Source: Aquilonibacter sp963703325
GTDB lineage: Bacteria; Vulcanimicrobiota; Vulcanimicrobiia; Vulcanimicrobiales; Vulcanimicrobiaceae
Reading direction: 5' to 3'
DNA: 64,000 nt
Assembly: GCA_963703325.1 (NCBI GenBank)
Contig: OY969805.1
Coordinates: 2,790,001-2,854,000, forward strand
Positions within the stretch are counted from its first letter, which is position 1; the number at the start of each line of letters is the position of its first letter. The notes beneath the pieces were generated by a model. It saw nothing but the letters and a program-made list of their open reading frames with translations, was not told the DNA's origin and did no database searches. Both the position numbers and the translations under genes were made by a program. This document shows, piece by piece, positions 23,243 through 30,319 of the stretch.

Positions 23243-23318
23243 GGGGACGTAGCTCAGCTGGTAGAGCGCCGCCTTTGCAAGGCGGATGTCAGGGGTTCGA
23301 GTCCCCTCGTCTCCACCA
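23243..23318 (+). tRNA. tRNA-Ala(UGC)
   Basis: 76 nt with encoded CCA. Acceptor GGGGACG pairs CGTCTCC with one G-U; the anticodon loop TTTGCAA carries TGC. The gene starts divergently from the secreted-protein gene and precedes another secreted protein by 37 nt. Confidence 0.97.
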
Positions 23319-23355
23319 CTACCTCCAATTGCTTGTAGCACGAGCCGGAGATCCC

Positions 23356-23868
23356 ATGACTTCGAAGTTTGCACTGGCCTTTATATCGGCGCTTGGCTTG
23401 AGCATCGCCGTCGCTCGCGCCGACGTTCCGCCCGACGTGCAAAAGACGATCACCGGCGACTATCAGTTAGGCTGTGCCGGCGTCCTCGCTCCCACCGATG
23501 CAAACTTGACCGCGGGGTTCGCCTACCTTTCCCCGGGCTACGTCGACATCGACGTCAAGGGCAAGACGCGCACGCGCGATGAAGTTGTCAGCACCGCAAC
23601 GATGCAACTGAAACAAATACACGCAACGGCGTGTGAACCATCGATCGTGTCAGAGACACTTAATGCCGATGGCTCGATCACGGTGGCAACACAACTGCAC
23701 GTTGTCGGCAGCTTTCAAGGTCCCGACGGCAATCACAACGTTGACGTGAGTGCAAAAGCCCTCGACACCTGGAAGCAAGTCAGTGGAACGTGGATGGTCA
23801 CGCAAGGCCAGGAACTGCATACGACGGTAAAGATGGACGGCAAGGTCATTCAAGACGAAGGCCAATAA
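23356..23868 (+). CDS. Secreted NTF2/SnoaL-like protein
   Basis: 170 aa. Signal peptide (SKFALAFISALGLSIAVARA), then a domain with an N-terminal helix and beta strands typical of NTF2-like/SnoaL-like folds (SPGYVDIDVKGKTRTRDEVV; WKQVSGTWMVTQGQ near the end). Two Cys may form a disulfide. Such domains bind small ligands or act as accessory modules; no catalytic function can be assigned. It lies between two tRNA-Ala genes, and its start resembles the signal peptides of the small proteins at 37.4-38.2 kb. Confidence 0.8.
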   Translation: MTSKFALAFISALGLSIAVARADVPPDVQKTITGDYQLGCAGVLAPTDANLTAGFAYLSPGYVDIDVKGKTRTRDEVVSTATMQLKQIHATACEPSIVSETLNADGSITVATQLHVVGSFQGPDGNHNVDVSAKALDTWKQVSGTWMVTQGQELHTTVKMDGKVIQDEGQ

Positions 23869-23903
23869 CAAACCCCCGTCGTAGAACGGGTGTCGCAAAA
23901 CGT

Positions 23904-23979
23904 GGGGGCATAGCTCAGCTGGTAGAGCACTTGCATGGCATGCAAGGGGTCAGGAGTTCGAGTCTCCTTGCCTCCACCA
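23904..23979 (+). tRNA. tRNA-Ala(GGC)
   Basis: 76 nt with encoded CCA. Acceptor GGGGGCA pairs TGCCTCC with one G-U; the loop ATGGCAT carries GGC. With tRNA-Ala(UGC) it covers all Ala codons. Confidence 0.97.
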
Positions 23980-23980
23980 A

Positions 23981-24151
23981 TTAATCGCGCACACCCCACT
24001 CCCTCATCTCCGTCACCATCTCCGACGGCGTGTAGGTGGTGAAGTCGGAAATCGCGCGGCCGGTCATGGCCACATCGACGGACAGGCGCGTAAGCGTGAG
24101 AAGCTGCTTCCATTCGCGCGGGTAGAGTTGGATCGCATCATCATTAAACAT
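23981..24151 (-). CDS. Small hypothetical protein
   Basis: 56 aa if started at ATG 24151 (MFNDDAIQLYPREWKQLL), ending one base from the tRNA-Ala 3' end. The composition looks coding, but there is no ribosome site and no recognised domain. A longer frame to 24268 would run through a strong hairpin and is unlikely. Confidence 0.4.
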   Translation of the reverse strand: MFNDDAIQLYPREWKQLLTLTRLSVDVAMTGRAISDFTTYTPSEMVTEMREWGVRD

Positions 24152-24213
24152 GATGGCGATGTACCAATGTAAAGCTTGTGTAAAACCTGCTTGCCCATAG
24201 AGCAATACAAGCA

Positions 24214-24245
24214 AGAGCCCGGCCGCTTTTAAGCCGCCGGGCTCT
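24214..24245. terminator. Strong GC-rich hairpin between divergent genes
   Basis: AGAGCCCGGC (24214-24223) pairs GCCGGGCTCT (24236-24245), perfect 10-bp arms. No U-run on the plus strand and only a weak one on the minus strand, so terminator function is uncertain. Confidence 0.45.
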
Positions 24246-24308
24246 CGTTGTTGCTGTCCAGTATGCAACTGCGTTTTAGTCTAGGTGCACGCTGGTAGAT
24301 TGTGTTCT

Positions 24309-24488
24309 ATGTATCAGCCCATCAAAATCAAACACACTCTCATCGCGGTTGGTTCCGCGTTGACCGTACTTCTCGCCGGCTGCGGCGGCGGAACATCACC
24401 CAGCACCATCGTCTCCAACACCAACTATGGCTATTTTCGCTTTGTAAATGGATCGGCGGATTCGGGCTCGGTTGACGTGTATGTCGAC
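24309..24488 (+). pseudogene. 5' fragment of a DUF4397 lipoprotein, split by an IS element
   Basis: Signal peptide with lipobox LLAGC, then NTNYGYFRFVNGSADSGSVD, the start of a DUF4397 repeat. The reading breaks after 60 codons at the IS target site CGAC (24485-24488). The rest resumes at 25694 in register once the element and one target copy are removed, restoring a protein of about 282 aa. As it stands the fragment would end one codon into the IS, leaving a 60-residue secreted stub. The intact protein would be an outer-surface lipoprotein. Confidence 0.9.
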
Positions 24489-24501
24489 TGACGTGTGAGG
24501 C
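24489..24501 (+). repeat. Left terminal inverted repeat of the IS
   Basis: TGACGTGTGAGGC, exact complement of 25677-25689. Confidence 0.95.
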
Positions 24502-24563
24502 CTAATCCGGGCCTGCGGGAGTTGTGAGTTTCCGGGCGTAGAGCCCAGCAAGGAGACTCGTTC

Positions 24564-24857
24564 TTGAGAAAAAGTCGCTTTACCGAGGCGCAGATCGTCT
24601 CGATTCTGCGCGAGGTCGATGGCGGAACGCCGGTGACGGAGCTCGCGCGAAGACACGGCGTGCACGCAAATACGATCCGGCTCTGGCGAGATAAGTATAG
24701 CGGCATGGAAACCAGCGATCTGGTTCGCCTGAAGCAGCTCGAAGCCGAAAACGCGCAGATGCAGCGCATCATTGCCCGCCAAACGATTGAGATCGACGCT
24801 ATGAAAAATCTCGTCTCAAAAAACGGCTGGGGCCCTCGCAGCGACAAGAAGCGGTGA
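24564..24857 (+). CDS. IS3-family OrfA (helix-turn-helix protein)
   Basis: 97 aa. RFTEAQIVSILREVDGG and ARRHGVHANTIRLWRDKYSG make the HTH of IS3 OrfA, followed by a leucine-zipper-like helix (LKQLEAENAQMQRIIARQ). TTG 24564 follows AAGGAG by about 9 nt. OrfA binds the element ends and, through frameshifting, forms the N-terminus of the OrfAB transposase. Its stop overlaps the orfB start as GTGA. Confidence 0.93.
   Translation: MRKSRFTEAQIVSILREVDGGTPVTELARRHGVHANTIRLWRDKYSGMETSDLVRLKQLEAENAQMQRIIARQTIEIDAMKNLVSKNGWGPRSDKKR
24818..24824 (+). other. Programmed -1 frameshift heptamer of the IS
   Basis: A-AAA-AAC in the orfA frame (X-XXY-YYZ pattern). Slipping back one base continues openly into the orfB frame before the orfA stop, giving the OrfAB fusion. 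Confidence 0.75.
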
Positions 24858-25672
24858 GGGCTTTGCAAGGCGACGGGGTTTCGCAGCGACGGGCATGCTG
24901 GCTGGTTGATTGCACGCGAAGCACGCTGCACTATCGCAAGCAGCGGCCAAACGATGAGCAGATCGCCACGCGCATGCGCGAGCTTGCGGCCGAGCGGCCA
25001 CGCTGGGGCTGGCGGCGCCTGAAAGTGCTCTTTAAACGCGAGGGCATCGCCATCGGCTACGACCGCTTTTTGCGAATCTATCGCGCAAATAGCCTGCAAG
25101 TGCGGCCGCGGCGCAAACGCAAGGTCAACTACGTTCGCGGAAACGTCGTGCCGGCGGTCACTCGGCCCAACGAGCGTTGGTCGATCGACTTCATGCACGA
25201 TCGCTTGGCCAACGGCCGCAAAATTCGCACCTTAAACATCGTCGACGATTTCACCCGCGAATGCCTCGCTCTGCGCATCGCGTATTCGCTCGGAAGCACC
25301 GACGTTATCAGGGAATTCGAAGACATCGCTTTCGAGCGCGGCTTTCCTGAAACGATTCGCTTCGACAACGGCCCGGAGTTCACGAGCCTGGCGATGCTGC
25401 GCTGGAGCGCTGAGCGCAGGGTTCGACCGCACTTCATCGATCCCGGCAAGCCAACGCAAAACGCGAACATCGAATCGCTCAACGGCAAGATTCGCGACGA
25501 ACTGCTCAACTTGCATTCGTTTACCACGATCTTCGAAGCCCGCCGCGCGGCCGAGGCCTGGCGCAACGACTACAACGACGTCCGACCGCATTCAGCTCTC
25601 GACCTGCAAACACCAAGGGAGTTTGCCGATCGATTCAAAACCAACCACACCTCACAATTATCTGCGGCCTGA
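24854..25672 (+). CDS. IS3-family OrfB (DDE transposase)
   Basis: 272 aa. HTH_21-type N-terminus (RACWLVDCTRSTLHY), then an RNase-H-like integrase core. The DDE residues are Asp in WSIDFMHD, Asp in FDNGPEF and Glu in NANIESLNGK, followed by NDYNDVRPHSAL. It is complete, ending 5 nt before the right repeat. It can be made alone from GTG 24854 or as OrfAB by the upstream -1 slip. Confidence 0.95.
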   Translation: MRALQGDGVSQRRACWLVDCTRSTLHYRKQRPNDEQIATRMRELAAERPRWGWRRLKVLFKREGIAIGYDRFLRIYRANSLQVRPRRKRKVNYVRGNVVPAVTRPNERWSIDFMHDRLANGRKIRTLNIVDDFTRECLALRIAYSLGSTDVIREFEDIAFERGFPETIRFDNGPEFTSLAMLRWSAERRVRPHFIDPGKPTQNANIESLNGKIRDELLNLHSFTTIFEARRAAEAWRNDYNDVRPHSALDLQTPREFADRFKTNHTSQLSAA

Positions 25673-25676
25673 AATT

Positions 25677-25689
25677 GCCTCACACGTCA
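25677..25689 (-). repeat. Right terminal inverted repeat of the IS
   Basis: GCCTCACACGTCA, exact complement of 24489-24501; followed by the second CGAC target copy. Confidence 0.95.
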
Positions 25690-25693
25690 CGAC

Positions 25694-26362
25694 GGCGCCA
25701 AACAGGTATCCGCACTCGCCTATGGCGGCGTCAGCAACTACATCCAATTCAAGACGGGATCGCACACCATCGCGGTAGATGCAACCGGAACGCAGATCGC
25801 GATCGTCGGCATTCCCACCGCGGCCCTTTCGCAGAGTCTCAACGGCTCGACCTACGTTGACCTCGTGATGGTCGGTGAACAGCATCCGACCGTCGTCTCC
25901 GACACGCTGAACATTCTCGCGTTCGTCAATACCGACTACAGCACGCCGAGCGGCGGATTCGCCATCAACGCGCACAACGCGGCGACCGTAACCGGCGCAG
26001 GCGGAACGGCATTCGGCATCACCTCATCGACGGGTTCGCAACAGCTCGGCGCAACGGTCAACACCGCCGGCGCAACGCAACCGGTCGGCATTCCGAGCAC
26101 ATTCATCTCGCCAACCGAAACCGTGAGCTTCACCGCAACCCCAAGTAATACAGCCGTCGCGGCCTCGGCCATCACGCCGGCAAATGTTGATCCGACCGGA
26201 TGCGCAGCGAACACGCTTCCGTGCAATAGCGGCAGTCTCTCGTTGTACTTCATCGACGGACCGGCTGCGTCGACCACTCCGAGCGCCGGACCCTATCCGG
26301 ACGGCATTACCGCCACGCAAACCGCTGCGCTAGTGGGGATCTTCGACGCCAACGGCACCTAA
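25694..26362 (+). pseudogene. 3' fragment of the split DUF4397 lipoprotein
   Basis: Continues the DUF4397 protein: GAKQVSALAYGGVSNYIQFK and HTIAVDATGTQ complete the first repeat, and NILAFVNTDY starts a further beta-rich region of Thr/Ala/Ser-rich sequence. Two Cys near the C-terminus (GCAANTLPCN) may form a disulfide. No start codon with a ribosome site is evident, so this part is probably silent. It ends just before the rnpB promoter. Confidence 0.88.
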
Positions 26363-26367
26363 GAGCG

Positions 26368-26376
26368 TGCTATACT
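26368..26376 (+). promoter_or_regulatory. Extended -10 promoter of rnpB
   Basis: TGC-TATACT lies a few bases before the first strand of helix P1. Confidence 0.65.
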
Positions 26377-26380
26377 ACGC

Positions 26381-26776
26381 GAGCGAAGTACGCCGGGTGA
26401 TTGCATGAATTGCCACTGACGTGGCAACTCCATGAGGAAAGTCCGGGCTTCATCGGGCAGGGTGCAGGATAACGTCCTGTCGGGGTGACTCGAAGGAAAG
26501 TGCCACAGAAACATACCGGGAGGTGGATGCCGCTTGCGGCGTCCACCCTCAAGGGTGAAATCGTGAGGTAAGAGCTCACGGAGTGTCGCGGTGACGCGCG
26601 CTCGGGCAAACCCCACCTGAAGCAAGACCGCTCGGCTATGGACCGTTATGGTCCCGGACGGCCCGTCCGTACGAGTTATGTCGCACCGAGGCGCGCGGTG
26701 ACGCGTGCCCCAGAGAGATAATCGCCGGCACCCGCAAGGGTGCGCACAGAATCCGGCTTACAGGCGTACTTCGCAC
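26381..26776 (+). ncRNA. rnpB: RNase P RNA, bacterial class A
   Basis: The ribozyme that trims tRNA 5' ends. Helix P1 is formed by GCGAAGTACGCC (26383-26394) and GGCGTACTTCGC (26763-26774). The conserved core is present: GAGGAAAGTCCGGGC near 26430, ACAGAAACATACCG near 26505, and AGAATCCGGCTTACAGG close to the 3' end. The long P12 and other class A helices are visible as GC-rich stems. About 395 nt, normal length. Open frames read through it on the minus strand are not genes. Confidence 0.97.
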
Positions 26777-26825
26777 ACGCGACTTGCAACTTTGCGGGTC
26801 CGAACCCACGTTCTGGCTAATAATC

Positions 26826-27236
26826 ATGAGTATGACCGAGCAGCGTTTTACCCCGGAAATGACCGTCGACCAGGCCTTCAACGTACACGCCGGCGCGCGC
26901 CGCGTGTTCGCCCGCTTTCATTTAGGCGGATGTTCGAACTGCGCGATCAGCGAGACACACACGATTGGCGCGGTGAGTGAAGACTACGGCATTCCGCTGC
27001 CGATGTTGCTGGACAGCCTCAACGCACTCTTCGATCAAGGATCGCTGACCATCGGCGACAAGGTGCGCATCCCCGACGAGATTCGCAACAAGATTCCGCA
27101 GCTCGCGAACGTGCCGGAGATCGGCGAGATCACCGGCTCGGAAAACGGCGCCTACACCGCCGAGTTCGGCGACGTGCGCCTGCAGGGGCTGGCCGAGGAC
27201 TTCATCCCGGTCGAAGCCGCCGCGACCAAAGCATAG
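26826..27236 (+). CDS. DUF1858/hybrid-cluster-associated redox-disulfide domain protein
   Basis: 136 aa. The N-terminal domain (FTPEMTVDQAFNVHAGARRVFARF, HLGGCSNCAISETHTI) matches the DUF1858 or HCP-associated disulfide domain with its CSNC pair, about 65 residues. A further 65 residues follow (KVRIPDEIRNKIPQL..., AYTAEFGDVRL) that are not part of the usual small protein. ATG 26826 and ATG 26832 are both possible. Probably a small redox or metal-cluster-related protein; function not established for the family. Confidence 0.82.
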   Translation: MSMTEQRFTPEMTVDQAFNVHAGARRVFARFHLGGCSNCAISETHTIGAVSEDYGIPLPMLLDSLNALFDQGSLTIGDKVRIPDEIRNKIPQLANVPEIGEITGSENGAYTAEFGDVRLQGLAEDFIPVEAAATKA

Positions 27237-27312
27237 GTCTTTAGGTCAGGCCGAGGCGCCGACGGACGAAGTGATCTATGGACCATGAGTCCGTTGGCAA
27301 CGATGGCATGGC

Positions 27313-27714
27313 CTAAAGAAGCTTTCGGTCCTCGAAGCCTTCGTCGAGCGCGTGCCAGTGTGTCACGCGCGACTCCCCCGCTTTCCAACAGAGATACATC
27401 GGCTCGCCTCGGCGTGTCGACGGAAAATCGACCAGCCCGAGATCGATGTCTTTGACGATGCATCCGAATGACTCGACGCGGTGGATGAGGCGGACGATTT
27501 CACTTTTGAGGTCGCCGAAGCGCGGCGCCGGAAACGGGGAACGCAGTCCGGCCAGGCGAGTCGAGCCGACCGATGACGGCGGCGGGACGCGCAGCGCCGG
27601 ATCGGTCTCGAGCAGTTTGATCGCGAGGTCGCGCCGCTTCGTCAGCAGCTCGGCAACCAACGGCGCAAGCTTCGGGATGAGGGCGTTGGCCTTCTCGGGC
27701 GAAAAGAACTTCAT
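27313..27714 (-). CDS. DUF2203 family protein
   Basis: 133 aa. MKFFSPEKANALIPKLAPLV begins the DUF2203 domain; KDIDLGLVDFPSTRRGEPMYLCWK and HWHALDEGFEDRKLL are its typical C-terminal blocks. The role is unknown; the conserved Asp/His/Trp cluster suggests a metal or ligand site. The gene is divergent from rapZ with 27 nt between. The longer minus-strand frame is antisense to rapZ and is not real. Confidence 0.9.
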   Translation of the reverse strand: MKFFSPEKANALIPKLAPLVAELLTKRRDLAIKLLETDPALRVPPPSSVGSTRLAGLRSPFPAPRFGDLKSEIVRLIHRVESFGCIVKDIDLGLVDFPSTRRGEPMYLCWKAGESRVTHWHALDEGFEDRKLL

Positions 27715-27741
27715 GCGGCTGCAACGCTCCCTCTGCCGGCC

Positions 27742-28596
27742 ATGAGCCCGGCGCGTATCGTCTTCGTCACGGGGCTCTCCGGCGCCGGGAAGAGTCAGGC
27801 GATCAAGACGTTTGAAGACTTGGGCTTTTACTGCGTGGAACACCTGCCGCCGGCCGCGCTCGACGCGACGCTGCGCGTCTTGGACGCAGGCCGCACCGGT
27901 GATATTGCTATTACCCTGCACGAGCAAAGTGATGCCATGCTCGGCGATGCACTGGCCGTCATCGAAGCAGCCGCTCGCGTGCGCCCGGTGGACGTGCTCT
28001 ACCTCGAAGCGCGCGACGATGCGCTGGTGCGCCGTTTCAGTGAGACTCGGCGCCGGCATCCGTTCGAAACGCACGGCTCGCTGCCCGAAGCCATCGCCGC
28101 CGAACGCGAAGCGCTCCTGCCGCTGCGCGAGCGAGCGACGATGATCATCGATACCACGAACCTCAATCACGGAAGTCTCAAAGAACGGCTGGCTGCCGCC
28201 TTCGCTCCCAACGAGCGCGCACTTCTTACCGTGACGATCGTGCCGTTTGGCTTTAAGTATGGCTTGCCGCTCGATCTCGACTTGCTTTTCGACGTGCGTT
28301 TCCTGCGCAATCCCAACTATGACGACGCGCTGCAACCGCTCACCGGCGAAGATGAAGCGGTCGTGAAATTCATCGAGGCCGACCCGGCATGCGCGCCGTT
28401 CGTGGCGAAGCTTATCGACATGGTGGACTTCCTGGTTCCGCGCTACATTGCCGAAGGCAAGGCACGCGTGACGATCGGTATCGGCTGCACGGGCGGACGG
28501 CATCGTTCGGTCTACGTCGCGGGTCGCTTGTATCGGCACCTCGCGGCCGACGAACGGCTCGCGCTTGCGCTCGATCCGCGGGATCTCGCGCGGTAG
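27742..28596 (+). CDS. rapZ: RNase adapter / nucleotide-binding protein RapZ (YvcJ)
   Basis: 284 aa. Walker A GLSGAGKS (residues 11-18), FYCVEHLPP, and the Walker B-like LYLEARD in the N-terminal kinase-like domain; the C-terminal domain has GFKYGLPLDLDLLFDVRFLRNP and IGIGCTGGRHRSVY, the RNA- or ligand-binding part. In E. coli RapZ controls glmS mRNA via RNase E; in Gram-positives YvcJ binds nucleotides. It is 4 nt upstream of yvcK, the classical yvcJ-yvcK pair; the usual third gene whiA is absent. Confidence 0.95.
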   Translation: MSPARIVFVTGLSGAGKSQAIKTFEDLGFYCVEHLPPAALDATLRVLDAGRTGDIAITLHEQSDAMLGDALAVIEAAARVRPVDVLYLEARDDALVRRFSETRRRHPFETHGSLPEAIAAEREALLPLRERATMIIDTTNLNHGSLKERLAAAFAPNERALLTVTIVPFGFKYGLPLDLDLLFDVRFLRNPNYDDALQPLTGEDEAVVKFIEADPACAPFVAKLIDMVDFLVPRYIAEGKARVTIGIGCTGGRHRSVYVAGRLYRHLAADERLALALDPRDLAR

Positions 28597-28600
28597 CAGC

Positions 28601-29950
28601 ATGGGACGTCGCGTGATCGCGCCGCTACGGTGGCTGCTGCCCGGATTAGGAATCAAGCGCTGGCTCGTGCTGGCCGTGCTCGGCACGGCATTGCTCGTCG
28701 ATGGGATTTACCGCTGGCTGGTAGCCGAAGGCGGCGGTCTGCATATCAATGAGGGCATCGATGCGTTCGTTGACGACTATTTCTCGCCGTCGTATCTGAC
28801 CTGGGTGTTCATCGTCTGCGGCTTGTTGGCAATTGTCTACGGCATGGGCCGCTGGCTTTCATCAATGACGCGGGCCGCGCGCGGTCGCGAACACGGTTTG
28901 CTCGACTCGTTGCTCGTGCGCCGGCTCGAGCAGGGTTATAAGATCGTCGCGATCGGCGGCGGCACCGGACTTTCGACCTTGCTGCGCGGGCTCAAGCGCC
29001 GCACGACCAACCTCACGGCCGTGGTCACGGTCTCCGATGATGGCGGTTCGTCGGGACGTTTGCAAAAGGAACTCGGCGTGTTACCGCCCGGCGACGTGCG
29101 CAACTGTTTGGTGGCGCTGGCCGACGACGAAGCCTTGGTGACCGATTTGTTCCGCTATCGTTTCGAAGAAGGCGGCGGCTTGACCGGACACTCGTTCGGG
29201 AATCTGTTCTTGGCGGCGATGAGCGGCATCACCGGAAACTTCGACGCAGCGATCAAGGAGTCGAGCCGCGTCCTCAACATTGTTGGACGCGTGCTGCCCA
29301 CGACGCTCTCGGTCGTGCAACTCTGCGCCGAGCTCGACGACGGCACGATCGTCGAAGGCGAATCGAACATTCCTAAAGCGCGGAAAGCAATCCGGCGCGT
29401 GTTCTTCGACCCGGCCACCGCCATGCCGCTCGATGAAGTGATCGAAGCCATCCGCACCGCCGACGCCATCGTACTCGGCCCGGGCTCGCTCTTCACCTCG
29501 ATCCTTCCCAACTTTCTGGTCGAGCGCATCGCTCACGAAGTCGCGCACGCAACCGCCGTGAAGGTCTACGTCTGCAACGTGATGACGCAACCCGGCGAAA
29601 CCGATCGCATGACGGCCGCCGATCACGTCGAGGCGCTCTTCCGTAATGCCGGCGCACGCGTTTGCGACTACGTGATCGTCAACGACGAGCCGCCGCATAA
29701 ATTGCTCACGACCTACGCCGAAGAGCGCCAGGAGCCGGTGATCCCCGACGTCGAGCGCATCAAAGCGCTGGGTCTCACGCCGATTCGCGCGCAAATGATC
29801 AGTGAAAATCTCACGGTTCGACACGATCCGGAGAAACTCGCAGACGAAGTCATCGACGTGATCGACCGGGCGGTCGCCGAGCGCGCGACCTTCGTGAAGC
29901 CCGCCAGCGCCTACGCTAAGGCGGGGTCGGCTGCTGCATTGCGACGTTGA
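28601..29950 (+). CDS. yvcK: YvcK/CofD-like protein (gluconeogenesis factor family) with N-terminal membrane helices
   Basis: 449 aa. Two hydrophobic segments (about residues 18-38 and 62-85) precede the CofD-like domain: KIVAIGGGTGLSTLLRGLK, VTVSDDGGSSGRLQ, LPPGDVRNCLVALA and VLGPGSLFTSILPN. YvcK proteins bind UDP-sugars and are needed for growth on gluconeogenic carbon and for cell-shape control. The membrane-anchored form occurs in several phyla. ATG 28601 lies 4 nt after rapZ. The 3' end overlaps the convergent lipoprotein gene by 35 nt. Confidence 0.94.
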   Translation: MGRRVIAPLRWLLPGLGIKRWLVLAVLGTALLVDGIYRWLVAEGGGLHINEGIDAFVDDYFSPSYLTWVFIVCGLLAIVYGMGRWLSSMTRAARGREHGLLDSLLVRRLEQGYKIVAIGGGTGLSTLLRGLKRRTTNLTAVVTVSDDGGSSGRLQKELGVLPPGDVRNCLVALADDEALVTDLFRYRFEEGGGLTGHSFGNLFLAAMSGITGNFDAAIKESSRVLNIVGRVLPTTLSVVQLCAELDDGTIVEGESNIPKARKAIRRVFFDPATAMPLDEVIEAIRTADAIVLGPGSLFTSILPNFLVERIAHEVAHATAVKVYVCNVMTQPGETDRMTAADHVEALFRNAGARVCDYVIVNDEPPHKLLTTYAEERQEPVIPDVERIKALGLTPIRAQMISENLTVRHDPEKLADEVIDVIDRAVAERATFVKPASAYAKAGSAAALRR

Positions 29951-30263
29951 GTTCGAACGCTTTGCCCGGCTCCGCGTTGGCCGTGGCGGTAATATCGGCG
30001 TAACCCTTCGCGCGCACCACGTAGTCCATGATGCCGCTCGGCACTTTCGCGAACGTGAACTTGCCGTTGGCGTCGGTCGTCGCGGTCAGCACCGTATCGA
30101 CGATCACGGTCGCGTCCGCTATCGGCTGATGCGTTACCGAATCGGTAACCGTCCCGCTCAACGGCGAGAACTGCGTTGCCGGGGGCAGGTCGCCATTGTC
30201 ACACGCGCTCAGCATGAGTGCAGCGAACGCGAGCGCTGCTAGAGCGCGAGCCGTCTTCCTCAT
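29916..30263 (-). CDS. Carboxypeptidase-regulatory-like lipoprotein
   Basis: 115 aa. Signal peptide with lipobox MLSAC at about residue 20-24, then a beta-sandwich of the CarboxypepD_reg type: LSGTVTDSVTHQPIADATV, TTDANGKFTFAKVPSG, YVVRAKGY. Such domains are structural or ligand-binding modules on the cell surface. ATG 30263 is preferred to TTG 30272. It is divergent from the cystathionine beta-synthase gene. Confidence 0.87.
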   Translation of the reverse strand: MRKTARALAALAFAALMLSACDNGDLPPATQFSPLSGTVTDSVTHQPIADATVIVDTVLTATTDANGKFTFAKVPSGIMDYVVRAKGYADITATANAEPGKAFELNVAMQQPTPP

Positions 30264-30319
30264 ATAGCGCAAGCTTCGCGCGGGAGGCCCGCTCTCCCCG
30301 GTTGCGGAAGCGCTGGCCC

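Larger units (their letters stand above)
24489..25689 (+). mobile_element. IS3-family insertion sequence (IS407-like group), complete, 1201 bp
   Basis: Perfect 13-bp terminal repeats TGACGTGTGAGGC (24489-24501) and GCCTCACACGTCA (25677-25689), flanked by a CGAC target duplication (24485-24488 and 25690-25693). It encodes OrfA (HTH) and OrfB (DDE integrase) with a -1 frameshift site. Four-base duplications and the OrfA/OrfB sequence style fit the IS407 group. Intact ends, intact frames and an exact target duplication suggest recent insertion. It interrupts a DUF4397 lipoprotein gene. Confidence 0.96.

Noticed and set aside
23144..23374. Upstream extension of the secreted-protein frame on the minus strand
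   Set aside because: It reads antisense through tRNA-Ala and yields the well-known false peptide GTRTPDIRLAKAALYQLSY; a good signal peptide starts at 23143.
26359..26881. Minus-strand open frames across rnpB
   Set aside because: They are antisense to a complete, well-conserved RNase P RNA.
27715..28686. N-terminal extension of the DUF2203 frame
   Set aside because: It is antisense to rapZ and has no ribosome site; the DUF2203 domain begins at 27714.
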